Origin: Streptomyces albogriseolus
GTDB lineage: Bacteria > Actinomycetota > Actinomycetes > Streptomycetales > Streptomycetaceae
Length of the DNA stretch: 64,000 bases
NCBI GenBank assembly: GCA_014650475.1
Contig: BMVA01000005.1
Location: forward strand, 304,079 to 368,078
Direction of reading: 5' to 3'
Shown here: positions 17,875 through 25,837 of the stretch, piece by piece
How positions within the stretch are numbered: position 1 is the stretch's first letter
Layout: every line of letters begins with the position of its first letter
Made by a program: the position numbers and the translations under genes
The notes under the pieces: model-generated
What the model saw: only the letters and a program-made list of their open reading frames with translations
The model's database searches: none
Told to the model about the DNA's origin: nothing

Positions 17875-18273
17875 TCAGCTCGGGCGGGTGCCGATGGTCA
17901 TGCCCGGGCGGCGGCGGTGGACCGTGAGGTAGGTCAGACCGTCGGGGCCCGCCCCCAGGGAGCGGGTGGAGCCGTGGGGGAGCCAGGTCAGGGTGCCGGT
18001 GGGCAGGGTGTGGTCGCCGTCCGGGGCGGTGAGGGTGCCGTCGCCGGCGAGGACCAGCAGGAGGACGTCGAGATCGGGCTCGCGGTGGGTGTCCACCCGG
18101 TGGCCGGGCGGCAGACGGACGACGTTGGCGTCGAGCTGGCGGCCGGACTCGGCGAGCCGCCACAGCGCGCCGGCGGTTCCTTCACCGGCGGCAGCGGCCA
18201 GTGCGGCCGTGTCGCAGAGGATCCGAGGCAGAGGTGCCTCGCCGTCCGGTGTGCCGGTGTGCTCCGACGTCAT
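17875..18273 (-). CDS. Small cupin-domain protein
   Basis: 132 aa. One cupin fold: the first motif is around LPPGHRVDTHREPDLDVLLLVLAGDGTLT and the second around PTGTLTWLPHGSTRSL. The usual metal-binding His set is partial (one His in DTHRE, one in LPHGS), so metal binding and enzyme activity are uncertain. No signal peptide; the ribosome site is weak. Monocistronic, between the sugar regulator and the alpha/beta hydrolase. Confidence 0.72.
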   Translation of the reverse strand: MTSEHTGTPDGEAPLPRILCDTAALAAAAGEGTAGALWRLAESGRQLDANVVRLPPGHRVDTHREPDLDVLLLVLAGDGTLTAPDGDHTLPTGTLTWLPHGSTRSLGAGPDGLTYLTVHRRRPGMTIGTRPS

Positions 18274-18342
18274 GGATCGCCGCCGTCCGTCCCCGAGAGC
18301 CCGGCCGCGCCGGGTGTCACGCGCTCGCTGTCCGGCAGGAAC

Positions 18343-19347
18343 CTAGCACGCGGCCGGAGGCAGGGCGGCCAGCCAGTCCATGAGGAGGCGGTTGGTGTCC
18401 TCGGGCCGTTCCTGCTGCACCCAGTGCCCGCAGCCCTTCAGGATGTGCGAGGACAGCAGGCCGGGCAGGGTGACCGGGAAGGCGTCGATCGCGTCGGCCA
18501 TCCATGTGGTGGACGCGTCGAGCTCCCCGCCGATGAACAGCGACGGCTGGGGGACCGGCGCCCCGTCGTACGCGGCGAGGTCCTCCCAGTCCCGGTCCAT
18601 CGCGCGGTAGCGGGCCAGCGCCCCGCTCACCCCGGTCCGCTCGAACTCCCCGGCGAACACGTCGAGTTCGCTCTCGCCGAGCCACGTGGGGAGACGGTCC
18701 GCCGGGAACCGTTCGCGCAGGGTCCCGCCCGGTCCGGTGAAGTACGGCGAGGGCGCGCCGGGCCCCGGCATGGTGTCGGCGGACAGGGCCGCGTAGAACC
18801 CGGCGAGCCAGCCGCGGACATCGGGCTCGATCTCGGCCTCGGCGCGGCCCGGCTCCTGGAAGTACGACACGTAGAACTCCTCGTCGTCGCCCATCGACGC
18901 GAAGACGGTGCTGGGCCGCGGGCCGCCGCGCGGGGCGTAGGTCACGCTGAGCGTCGCCACCGCGCGGAAGACGTCCGGCCGGAGCAGGGCGGCGTTCGAG
19001 GCGACGGACGAGCCCCAGTCGTGGCCGACGACGACGGCGGTCCGCTCCCCCAGCGCCTCGACCACCGCGACGGCGTCGTCCACGAGCTCCCGTACGCGGT
19101 ACGCGTCCGTGGCGGCGGGCCGGGAGGAGCGGCCGTAGCCGCGCACGTCCACGGCCACCGCCCGGTAGCCGGCCGCCGCCAGGGCGGGCAGCTGGTGGCG
19201 CCAGGAGTACCAGCCCTCGGGGAAGCCGTGCACGAGCAGCACCAGCGGGCCGCTGCCCTGCTCCACCAGGTGCACCCGGCCCGCGGGCGAGGGGACGAGA
19301 CGGTGGACGAGGGGTCCCGGAGGGAGGGGCGACGTCGGTACCGGCAC
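18343..19347 (-). CDS. Alpha/beta hydrolase, epoxide-hydrolase-like
   Basis: 334 aa from GTG 19347 with CTGGAG upstream. Alpha/beta-hydrolase landmarks: HGFPEGWYSWR (oxyanion-hole HGxP), nucleophile elbow VVVGHDWGSSVA with Asp in GHDWG as expected of epoxide hydrolases and dehalogenases, and a late His in CGHWVQQERPE. The Asp nucleophile followed by Trp favours soluble epoxide hydrolase over esterase. The cap region has several Tyr residues (YVSYFQEPG) that could donate the proton. Detoxification of epoxides or natural-product processing is possible. Monocistronic. Confidence 0.82.
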   Translation of the reverse strand: MPVPTSPLPPGPLVHRLVPSPAGRVHLVEQGSGPLVLLVHGFPEGWYSWRHQLPALAAAGYRAVAVDVRGYGRSSRPAATDAYRVRELVDDAVAVVEALGERTAVVVGHDWGSSVASNAALLRPDVFRAVATLSVTYAPRGGPRPSTVFASMGDDEEFYVSYFQEPGRAEAEIEPDVRGWLAGFYAALSADTMPGPGAPSPYFTGPGGTLRERFPADRLPTWLGESELDVFAGEFERTGVSGALARYRAMDRDWEDLAAYDGAPVPQPSLFIGGELDASTTWMADAIDAFPVTLPGLLSSHILKGCGHWVQQERPEDTNRLLMDWLAALPPAAC

Positions 19348-19719
19348 GGCTGCTCCAGAGTTGCTCGGGGTGCGGACTCCGGGACCGCCGGCGCGGTCGC
19401 GGAGGTCGCCGCTGGTACGCGGAGCATGCGCCGTCACGGAGCGGCACGGCGAGCGATGTTGCCGGTTCCGCAAATCCGGTGAGGTGCCGACGACGCCCGG
19501 CACCCCGCGCCCCTTGAGGGTGCCGGTCGAACAGCCCGCCCAGGGGCGCGGGGAACTGCGCGAACGGCCCCCACCGGCCCGCAGCCGCATCTGTTCCGCA
19601 CGGTGTGCCGGTCCCCCGTTTCGCCGTTTCCGCGCTGTGCAATGATCCTGACGGGCCCGGGGGTGCGCGTGCGCCGTGGTGGCGCCGGCGGGCTCCGGAC
19701 ACGAGAGGAACGGACGGAC
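19348..19719. other. Divergent intergenic region containing a dispersed repeat
   Basis: 372 bp between the epoxide-hydrolase-like gene and the membrane protein gene. It contains one copy of the repeat described at 19540-19562, and otherwise nothing I can assign; promoters for both flanking genes must lie here. Confidence 0.4.
19540..19562 (-). repeat. Dispersed intergenic repeat, single copy
   Basis: These 23 bases are the exact reverse complement of 61318-61340 and 61411-61433, in a different intergenic region 42 kb away. Similarity continues loosely to about 19580. I recall this GC-rich motif as common between genes in Streptomyces genomes. Confidence 0.7.
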
Positions 19720-20226
19720 GTGACCGCGCAGGGGCCGGACGACGGCGGGACGCCGCAGGATCGGGAGGACGGCGTGCCGTCCCTGCCCGACGACGTCTGG
19801 CAGCGGTTCCTCATGGACAGCGAGCAGGCCATCCGTACGTCCGCCCCCAGGGAGCCGTCCGCGCTGCAGCGGGCGGCGGGACGCTCCCCACGGCCCGCAC
19901 GGCCGTCGCGCCCGCCCCGTCACGACACCCCGGACGCCGTCGGCGAGCTGTGGCAGCCGGACGACCCGTGGGAGGGGCCTGCCTGGCGGGACCTCGACGG
20001 TCGGGCCCGGCTGCGCCGGATCGGGCGCGTCGTGGGGACGGCCGTCGCGATCGCGCTGGCCCTGGGCGCCTGGTCCCAGCTCTCCACGGGCGCCGGCGCC
20101 CCGGCCGAGGGGCCCGGCGACACCGTGCTCCAGCAGTCCGAGGAGGCCCCGGTGACGCTGCCCTCGGGGACGTCCGTGCCGGCCGGGCTCACCACCCCGT
20201 CGGCCACGGAGATCCAGGCCGGCTGA
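19720..20226 (+). CDS. Single-pass membrane protein of unknown function
   Basis: 168 aa from GTG 19720, with GAGAGGAAC upstream. The N-terminal ~100 residues are hydrophilic and probably cytoplasmic, with a conserved-looking SLPDDVWQRFLMDSEQAIR segment and WQPDDPWEGPAWRDLDGRAR. A single hydrophobic helix (IGRVVGTAVAIALALGAW, ~104-122) is followed by a short Pro/Thr-rich outer tail. I do not recognise the family. Convergent with pgm, only 8 bp away. Confidence 0.65.
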   Translation: MTAQGPDDGGTPQDREDGVPSLPDDVWQRFLMDSEQAIRTSAPREPSALQRAAGRSPRPARPSRPPRHDTPDAVGELWQPDDPWEGPAWRDLDGRARLRRIGRVVGTAVAIALALGAWSQLSTGAGAPAEGPGDTVLQQSEEAPVTLPSGTSVPAGLTTPSATEIQAG

Positions 20227-20234
20227 CCGTCCGT

Positions 20235-21875
20235 TCAGCCGCCCAGCGCCGTCAGGACGACCCCCTTCGCCTCCTCCTGCACCCGGCGCAGATGCTCCGG
20301 ACCCTGGAACGACTCGGCGTAGATCTTGTACACGTCCTCCGTGCCCGACGGGCGGGCCGCGAACCAGGCGCTCTCCGTGGTCACCTTGATGCCGCCGATG
20401 GACGCGCCGTTGCCGGGCGCCTCGGTGAGCACGGCGGTGACCGGCTCCCCCGCCAGGGTGTCCGCGGTGACCTGGGCCGGGGAGAGCTTCGCCAGGCGTG
20501 CCTTCTCCTCGCGGGTCGCCGGGGCGTCGATCCGCTCGTAGGCGGGTTCGCCGAAGCGCGCGGTCAGTTCGGCGTAGTGCTGTGACGGCGTCCTGCCGGT
20601 GACCGCGGTGATCTCGGAGGCGAGCAGCGCGAGGATGATGCCGTCCTTGTCGGTGGTCCACACCGAGCCGTCGCGGCGCAGGAAGGACGCCCCGGCCGAC
20701 TCCTCGCCGCCGAAGCCGAGGGTGCCGTCGACCAGTCCGTCCACGAACCACTTGAAGCCGACGGGCACTTCGACCAGCTCGCGCTTCAGGTCGGCGGCGA
20801 CCCGGTCGATCATCGCCGACGACACCAGGGTCTTGCCGATGCCCGCGGCCGACGGCCACTGCTCACGGTGCGCGTACAAGTACCCGATCGCGACGGCGAG
20901 ATAGTGGTTGGGGTTCATCAGGCCGGCGTCCGGGGTGACGATGCCGTGCCGGTCGGCGTCGGCGTCGTTGCCGGTCGCGATGTCGAAGCGGTCGCGCTGC
21001 CCGATGAGGGACGCCATCGCGTACGGCGACGAGCAGTCCATGCGGATCTTGCCGTCCCAGTCGAGCGTCATGAACCGCCAGGTGGGGTCGGTGAGCGGAT
21101 TGACCACCGTGAGGTCGAGGCGGTGCTCCTCGGCGATGCGGCCCCAGTAGGCGACGGACGCCCCGCCCAGCGGGTCGGCGCCGATGCGGACGCCGGCCGC
21201 GCGGATCGCGTCCAGGTCCAGGACGCTCGGCAGGTCGGCGACGTACGTGCCGAGGAAGTCGTAGCGGCCGGTGTTCGGTGCGGCGAGGGCGCGGGCGTAC
21301 GGGATGCGGCGGACGTCCTTGAGGCCGCCGCGGATGATCTCGTTGGCGCGCTCCTGGATCCAGCCGGTGGCGTCCGAGCCGGCGGGGCCGCCGCTGGGCG
21401 GGTTGTACTTGAACCCGCCGTCGGCGGGCGGGTTGTGGGACGGGGTGACGACCACGCCGTCGGCGAGTCCCGTGCCGCGGCCCCGGTTGTGGGTGAGCAC
21501 GGCGTGCGAGACGGCCGGGGTGGGCGTGTAGCCGTCGGCGCTGTCGATCAGCACCGTCACGCCGTTGGCGGCGAACACCTCCAGGGCGGTGACCCGTGCC
21601 GGTTCGGAGAGGGCGTGGGTGTCCGCGCCGAGGAAGAGCGGCCCGTCGGTGCCCTGCGCTGCGCGGTACTCGCAGATGGCCTGGCTGGTCGCGGCGATGT
21701 GGTCCTCGGTGAACGCGGCCGCCAGTGACGAGCCGCGGTGCCCCGAGGTGCCGAACGCGACGCGCTGCCCCGGGTCGTCCAGGTCCGGGTGGAGCGCGTA
21801 GTACGCCGTGACCAGCCGAGCGACGTCGACGAGATCCTCGGGGCCGGCCGGACCGCCCGCTCGCTCGTGCTGCAT
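20235..21875 (-). CDS. pgm: Phosphoglucomutase (alpha-D-glucose phosphate-specific)
   Basis: 546 aa from ATG 21875, with GGAGGAG 8 bases upstream. It interconverts glucose-1-phosphate and glucose-6-phosphate, linking glycolysis to glycogen, trehalose and cell-wall sugar synthesis. Motifs of the phosphohexomutase superfamily are all present: catalytic serine loop [17 protein letters not shown], magnesium loop [10 protein letters not shown], sugar-binding GEESAGASF, and phosphate-binding [12 protein letters not shown] near the C-terminus. Length matches bacterial Pgm of the 546-aa type. Monocistronic. Confidence 0.96.
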   Translation of the reverse strand: MQHERAGGPAGPEDLVDVARLVTAYYALHPDLDDPGQRVAFGTSGHRGSSLAAAFTEDHIAATSQAICEYRAAQGTDGPLFLGADTHALSEPARVTALEVFAANGVTVLIDSADGYTPTPAVSHAVLTHNRGRGTGLADGVVVTPSHNPPADGGFKYNPPSGGPAGSDATGWIQERANEIIRGGLKDVRRIPYARALAAPNTGRYDFLGTYVADLPSVLDLDAIRAAGVRIGADPLGGASVAYWGRIAEEHRLDLTVVNPLTDPTWRFMTLDWDGKIRMDCSSPYAMASLIGQRDRFDIATGNDADADRHGIVTPDAGLMNPNHYLAVAIGYLYAHREQWPSAAGIGKTLVSSAMIDRVAADLKRELVEVPVGFKWFVDGLVDGTLGFGGEESAGASFLRRDGSVWTTDKDGIILALLASEITAVTGRTPSQHYAELTARFGEPAYERIDAPATREEKARLAKLSPAQVTADTLAGEPVTAVLTEAPGNGASIGGIKVTTESAWFAARPSGTEDVYKIYAESFQGPEHLRRVQEEAKGVVLTALGG

Positions 21876-21981
21876 GTGCCCACTCCTCCGCAAAAGGTCG
21901 GTTGTCACGCTTGCGGAGACATCTTTCCCCGCCGGGGCGTCGCCGCGCGAGTGGGCTCGGTCCGCCCCGGCCCCTTCGGCG

Positions 21982-22422
21982 TCAGATGCGTCCGCCGGTC
22001 ATCCGGGTCAGGGGGCCGTGGCCCTGGCGTTCCGCGCGGCGGCCCACCGCGTAGGAGGCGGCGGTCAGCGCGGTCAGTCCTGCGGCGGCGCCCGCGGCGA
22101 CCAGCCGGCGGTTGGCGATGACCGTCCAGGCGGTCTTCGCGCCCGCGGCGACCTGCCCGGAGGCGGTGACGACGGCGCGGCGGCCGGCCTCCACGCCCTT
22201 GACGGCGGACTGGGCGGCGCCGTTCGCCGCGCGCGCGGCGCGTTCGGCGCCGGACGTGGCGGCCGACGCGGCGTCACCGGCCTTGCCCGCGGCGCCGTTG
22301 GCGGCGCTCTTCGCGGACTCGGCCGCCTTGCCGGTGGCCTTGTCGGCGGTCGCGGCGGCCTTGGACGCCGTGGACCCGGCGGTCGAGGTCTTCCGGTTCG
22401 CGTTCTTGTTCTGTTCGGTCAT
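21982..22422 (-). CDS. Ala/Lys-rich helical (LEA-like) protein with one membrane segment
   Basis: 146 aa from ATG 22422 (GTG 22428 possible). Residues ~10-95 are an amphipathic Ala/Lys/Ser/Gly repeat region ([20 protein letters not shown]) like LEA or apolipoprotein-type stress proteins. A hydrophobic helix ([25 protein letters not shown], about 113-137) suggests membrane anchoring. Probably a desiccation or osmotic stress protein. A perfect 8-bp inverted repeat sits just upstream of the start. Confidence 0.7.
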   Translation of the reverse strand: MTEQNKNANRKTSTAGSTASKAAATADKATGKAAESAKSAANGAAGKAGDAASAATSGAERAARAANGAAQSAVKGVEAGRRAVVTASGQVAAGAKTAWTVIANRRLVAAGAAAGLTALTAASYAVGRRAERQGHGPLTRMTGGRI

Positions 22423-22430
22423 GGACACCG

Positions 22431-22456
22431 GTTTGCCGCAGTGCCGGTCGGCAAAC
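22431..22456. promoter_or_regulatory. Inverted repeat GTTTGCCG-N10-CGGCAAAC
   Basis: Perfect 8-bp arms (22431-22438 and 22449-22456), starting 9 bp upstream of the LEA-like gene's ATG. Either an operator or an RNA hairpin near its ribosome site. Confidence 0.4.
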
Positions 22457-22541
22457 GCATCCGGTCACGAGGCGCCGCTCACGGTCGTGTGCCGTCAACC
22501 GGCCTGAGACGGTGAGGGCTTGAGATTCCCGGCCGGGACCG

Positions 22542-22566
22542 GGCTGTCCCGGGCTTCCGGGGGTAC
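22542..22566 (+). promoter_or_regulatory. Candidate sigma-B-type stress promoter
   Basis: GGCT (22542-22545), 15 bases, GGGTAC (22561-22566) fits the S. coelicolor sigma-B pattern GNNT-N14-16-GGGTAY. It lies 45 bp upstream of the small basic gene at 22611. The -35 overlaps an inverted repeat CCGGGAC/GTCCCGG (22533-22552). Confidence 0.4.
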
Positions 22567-22610
22567 AAGGAGGACGGCACACACGCCGACGCCTACCGAG
22601 AGGAGTCGCC

Positions 22611-22760
22611 ATGCCCGGCATGGTGGAGCGCATCAAGCAGTTCGCCAGGAGTCCGCAAGGGCGCCGCACGGCCGAGCAGGTGCGGCGGGCCGCGGCCGAT
22701 CCCCGGCGGCGGGCGCAGGCCCAGCGGCTGCTGGGACGGCTGCGGGGCGGCCGGCGCTGA
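22611..22760 (+). CDS. 49-aa Arg-rich small protein
   Basis: Starts MPGMVERIKQFARSPQ with an excellent ribosome site (AGAGGAG, 5 bases from the ATG) and third codon positions almost all G or C. Strongly basic (15 Arg and 1 Lys) and helical, with no membrane segment; it may bind nucleic acid. It lies downstream of a possible sigma-B promoter and 69 bp before an RsbW-like kinase gene, in the same orientation. Too short for family assignment by eye. Confidence 0.65.
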   Translation: MPGMVERIKQFARSPQGRRTAEQVRRAAADPRRRAQAQRLLGRLRGGRR

Positions 22761-22829
22761 GCCGACCCAAGGCCCTGACGTCCTCCGCGCACCCGTGCGG
22801 GATGCAGGCCGATGACCCGAAAGGACTTC

Positions 22830-23249
22830 ATGAACGAATCGTCGGTCCGCACCGTGGGCTGGGCCCGCTCCCTGCCGATGGGCCAGGGGGTGAAGGCGGC
22901 CCGTGACTGGGCACAGGAGCACCTCGCCTCCCTGGGGTGGGACGAGAGCGCGCCCGAGACGGTCCACTCCGTGCTGCTCACGGTGTCGGAGCTGGTCACC
23001 AACGCGCATGTGCACGCCGGTACCGACGCGCAGCTGGTGATGTCGTGGGACACCCGCTGCCTGCACATCTCCGTGCACGACGGGTCCGCCGCCCTGCCCA
23101 CGCCGCGCGAGCCGAGCGAGGAGCGGGTCGGGGGGCGCGGCATGCTCCTGGTCGACGTCCTCGCCGACACCTGGGAGGCCCGGCCCTGCCCGCACGGCAA
23201 GACGGTCACCGCCTGCTTCCACGCGCCGGAGGCCGCCACCGCGGTGTGA
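22830..23249 (+). CDS. RsbW-like anti-sigma/ATP-binding (HATPase) protein
   Basis: 139 aa from ATG 22830 (AAAGGA just upstream). A GHKL ATPase fold: N box in SVLLTVSELVTNAHVHAG (Glu and Asn for magnesium-ATP), G1 box ISVHDGSAALP (Asp-x-Gly) and G2 in VGGRGMLLVDVLADTW. Such small Streptomyces proteins act as serine kinases and sigma-factor sequesterers in partner switches. No cognate sigma factor or STAS antagonist is adjacent. Confidence 0.85.
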   Translation: MNESSVRTVGWARSLPMGQGVKAARDWAQEHLASLGWDESAPETVHSVLLTVSELVTNAHVHAGTDAQLVMSWDTRCLHISVHDGSAALPTPREPSEERVGGRGMLLVDVLADTWEARPCPHGKTVTACFHAPEAATAV

Positions 23250-23338
23250 TCACCCCGGTGGGAGACGCGGAACCGGCCCGGCCTACGATCGGTCGGGCCG
23301 ACCCCCGCAAGGGCCGACCCCGCAAGGAGCCCCGCACG

Positions 23339-24046
23339 GTGACCGCCGTCCTGCCCCCGTACCCCGCCACGCCCGCCACGCCCGCCCTGCCGGCCCCGCG
23401 CCGGCTGACCCGCACCGAGGACGGTGAACGGCTGCACGCCCTGCTGTGGACCGCGGGCCCCGGGCGCCGGACGATCAGCAGCGCGGTGCTGGGCGGCGGC
23501 ATCGGCCCGCGGGCGTGGATCCTCAACGCGCAGGTGGCGCACGGTTACCGGCGCACCGACCCCAAGCGGCACCTCGCCTCCCTCGCCGCGGACGCCGGCC
23601 TGCACGGTCCGGGCGTGGGTCTGATGACGGCGGCCGACGTGTCGGCGTACGCGCACGGGCGCGACGCGGGCGTGGAGGCGTTCGTCACAGCGGGCGTGGA
23701 CGTGCGCGGCTGGGCGGCGCGGCCCGGTGAGGGCGCGGAGGGCGCCCCGGGCCCGGGCACGATCAACGTCGTGGTGGCCGTTCCGGCCGCGCTGACCGAC
23801 GCGGCGCTGGTGAACGCGGTGGCGACGGCCACGGAGGCGAAGGTCCAGGCGCTGGTGGAAAGCGGCTACGACTGTTCCGGCACCCCGACCGACGCGGTCT
23901 GCGTCGTCGCCGACGCCCCGGCCCCGCACCGGGAGACGCACGCGTTCGCCGGGCCCCGGTCGCTGTGGGGGGCGCGGCTCGCGCGCGCCGTGCACCGGGC
24001 CGTGCGGGACGCCGTGAGACATGAAACACCTGCTCCGGGGTATTGA
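23339..24046 (+). CDS. cbiZ: Adenosylcobinamide amidohydrolase CbiZ
   Basis: 235 aa from GTG 23339, with AAGGAG upstream. CbiZ removes the aminopropanol side of adenosylcobinamide or pseudo-cobamides to give adenosylcobyric acid, allowing salvage into the B12 pathway. Family features: SSAVLGGGIGPRAW, GVGLMTAADVSAY, VEAFVTAGV, INVVVAVPAALTDAALVNAV, TEAKVQAL and SGTPTDAVCV. It stands just upstream of a PP2C phosphatase and a B12-binding protein, which hints at a local link to cobalamin supply. No cobalamin riboswitch was recognised upstream. Confidence 0.92.
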   Translation: MTAVLPPYPATPATPALPAPRRLTRTEDGERLHALLWTAGPGRRTISSAVLGGGIGPRAWILNAQVAHGYRRTDPKRHLASLAADAGLHGPGVGLMTAADVSAYAHGRDAGVEAFVTAGVDVRGWAARPGEGAEGAPGPGTINVVVAVPAALTDAALVNAVATATEAKVQALVESGYDCSGTPTDAVCVVADAPAPHRETHAFAGPRSLWGARLARAVHRAVRDAVRHETPAPGY

Positions 24047-24058
24047 GCGCCTTATGGA

Positions 24059-24078
24059 CCGCCTCGCCGACCAGGCGG
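24059..24078 (+). terminator. Weak hairpin after cbiZ
   Basis: CCGCCT, 8-base loop, AGGCGG, 13 bp past the cbiZ stop, followed by a mixed GTTGCTTC. A short stem, possibly a partial terminator or a leader structure of the next gene. Confidence 0.3.
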
Positions 24079-24169
24079 GTTGCTTCGCGGGCACGGATGG
24101 GGGAGCGTTGCCGCCGTACCTGCTCATGCCGACGAGAGAGGGGGTGGGTGCGCGGCGCGCACCCCGTTC

Positions 24170-25837
24170 GTGATCTCTTCCCCCGGTTCCAGCGCCGATC
24201 CGTGCGATGCGCGCGACGGATCCGTCCCCGCCTGGGACGACGCGCCCTGCCCCGTTCTGGTGCTGGACTCACGCGGCCGGATCGCCGGCCGCAACCGTGC
24301 CGCCCGCCGCCTCACCGTGTCCTCCCCCGGCTCCGACGTTCCTCCGTCGTGGCTGGCCGAGGCGCACCGGCGTCATGTCGCCGGAACGCCCGACCCGACG
24401 GCGGGCACGCCGGCCGGGACCTTCGGCAGCCGCTCCTACGAGGCCCAGCCCTCCCCCTCCCGGGACGGCCATGTGGCCTGGTGGCTGTTCGACCGCACCG
24501 ACCTCGCACAGGCTCATGAGACCGTGCGGGAGACCCGTGAACGGGCCGACGCCGCCTCCCGCCTCTTCAGCACCCTGCTGTCGTCCCTGAACGTGCCGCG
24601 CTGCGCGGAGGTCGCCGCCCGGATGGCGACCGACCACCTCGCCGAGGCCGCCGTGCTGATCACTCCGCCGACCGGGCACCGGTACGCCGTCACCCACGCC
24701 CTGCGCGGCCGGCGCGTGGTGCAGGAGACGCGGCAGATCGACCCGCTCACCGTTCCCGGGCTCGACGAGGCCCTGCGCGGCTTCCCGCCGGTGCCGGCCC
24801 GCTGGATCAACCCGGACGCCATCCCGGACTGGGTGATCCCCGAGGGCTTCTCCGGGCCGGTGGGTTCCGTGCTGGTCACGCCGCTGCCCGGGCACGGGGT
24901 GCCCGCGGGCGCGCTGGTCCTGCTGCGCTCGGACACCGAGAAGGGGTTCTCGCCGGAGGAGGAGGTGTTCGCCCGGCTGTTCGCCTCCCGCGCGGGCACC
25001 GCCCTGTCGGCGGCGCGCCTGTACAGCGAGCAGACGGCCATCACCGCCACCCTGATGCGGGAGCTGCTGCCGCCGCCGCTGAGCCGTGTGCACGGCGTCG
25101 ACTACGCGGGCCGCTACCGCACCGCCCTGGACCACGAGCGGGTCGGCGGCGACTTCTACGACGTCCACCCCGGCCCCGACGAGTCCGCCGAGACGTTCGT
25201 CGCGCTGGGCGACGTGGCCGGCAAGGGACTGGACGCGGCGGTGCTCACCGGCAAGATCCGCAACACGCTGCACGCGCTGCTGCCGCTCGCCTCCGACCAC
25301 CTCCGGGTGCTGCGCATGCTCAACGGCGCCCTGCTCACCTCCCACCACGCCCGGTTCGCCACCCTGGTGCTGGCCTCGGTGAAGCGCCAGGACGACGGTG
25401 CGGTACGGCTGCGGCTCACCAGCGCCGGGCATCTGCCGCCGCTGGTGGTGCGCGCGGACGGCCGGGTCGAGGAGATGCCCACGCAGGGCACCCTGGTGGG
25501 CGCGCTGCCCGAGGTGACCGCGCGCACCGTGGAAACGGTCCTCGCGCCGGGCGACACCTGCCTGCTCTACACCGACGGCATCACCGAGGCCCGCGGCGGC
25601 CCCCTGGGCGACGAGCTGTTCGGCGAGGAGCGGCTGCGGCAGGCCCTCGAGGGATGCGGCGGCATGCCGGGCGAGGCGCTGGTGGAACACGTACAGATGC
25701 TGGCCGCGCAGTGGCTGGAGCCGGGGAGCCGCCACGACGACATGGCCGTCGTGGCCATCACCGCTCCGCGGGGCGGCACCTCGGCGGGCGACCGCGCACC
25801 GGCCGGCGCCGGCGGACGAGCACGGAGGAAGGCATGA
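24170..25837 (+). CDS. PAS-GAF-PP2C sensor phosphatase coupled to a B12-binding protein
   Basis: 555 aa if the GTG at 24170 is used; no strong ribosome site is seen, so the start is uncertain. Residues ~15-120 look PAS-like (PCPVLVLDSRGRIAGRNRAA). A GAF domain runs ~135-300 (CAEVAARMATDHLAEAAVLI..., VGSVLVTPLPG). The PP2C_SIG domain occupies ~310-530, with VGGDFYD near 326, GDVAGKG near 346, TDGITEARG near 467 and HDDMAVV near 522. It should dephosphorylate a STAS-type antagonist. Its TGA overlaps the ATG of the B12-binding protein gene, so the two proteins are made together. Confidence 0.85.
   Translation: MISSPGSSADPCDARDGSVPAWDDAPCPVLVLDSRGRIAGRNRAARRLTVSSPGSDVPPSWLAEAHRRHVAGTPDPTAGTPAGTFGSRSYEAQPSPSRDGHVAWWLFDRTDLAQAHETVRETRERADAASRLFSTLLSSLNVPRCAEVAARMATDHLAEAAVLITPPTGHRYAVTHALRGRRVVQETRQIDPLTVPGLDEALRGFPPVPARWINPDAIPDWVIPEGFSGPVGSVLVTPLPGHGVPAGALVLLRSDTEKGFSPEEEVFARLFASRAGTALSAARLYSEQTAITATLMRELLPPPLSRVHGVDYAGRYRTALDHERVGGDFYDVHPGPDESAETFVALGDVAGKGLDAAVLTGKIRNTLHALLPLASDHLRVLRMLNGALLTSHHARFATLVLASVKRQDDGAVRLRLTSAGHLPPLVVRADGRVEEMPTQGTLVGALPEVTARTVETVLAPGDTCLLYTDGITEARGGPLGDELFGEERLRQALEGCGGMPGEALVEHVQMLAAQWLEPGSRHDDMAVVAITAPRGGTSAGDRAPAGAGGRARRKA

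Noticed and set aside
18343-20859. A very long reading frame antisense to pgm and running into the hydrolase gene
   Set aside because: Only the part after GTG 19347 has a ribosome site and family similarity; the rest is GC-skew shadow of pgm.
22533-22552. DosR/DevR-type hypoxia box (GGGAC...GTCCC)
   Set aside because: Spacing is 6 bases instead of 4 and flanking bases do not match the known consensus.
23250-23338. Cobalamin riboswitch upstream of cbiZ
   Set aside because: The gap is under 90 bp and lacks the B12-box core; no convincing match.
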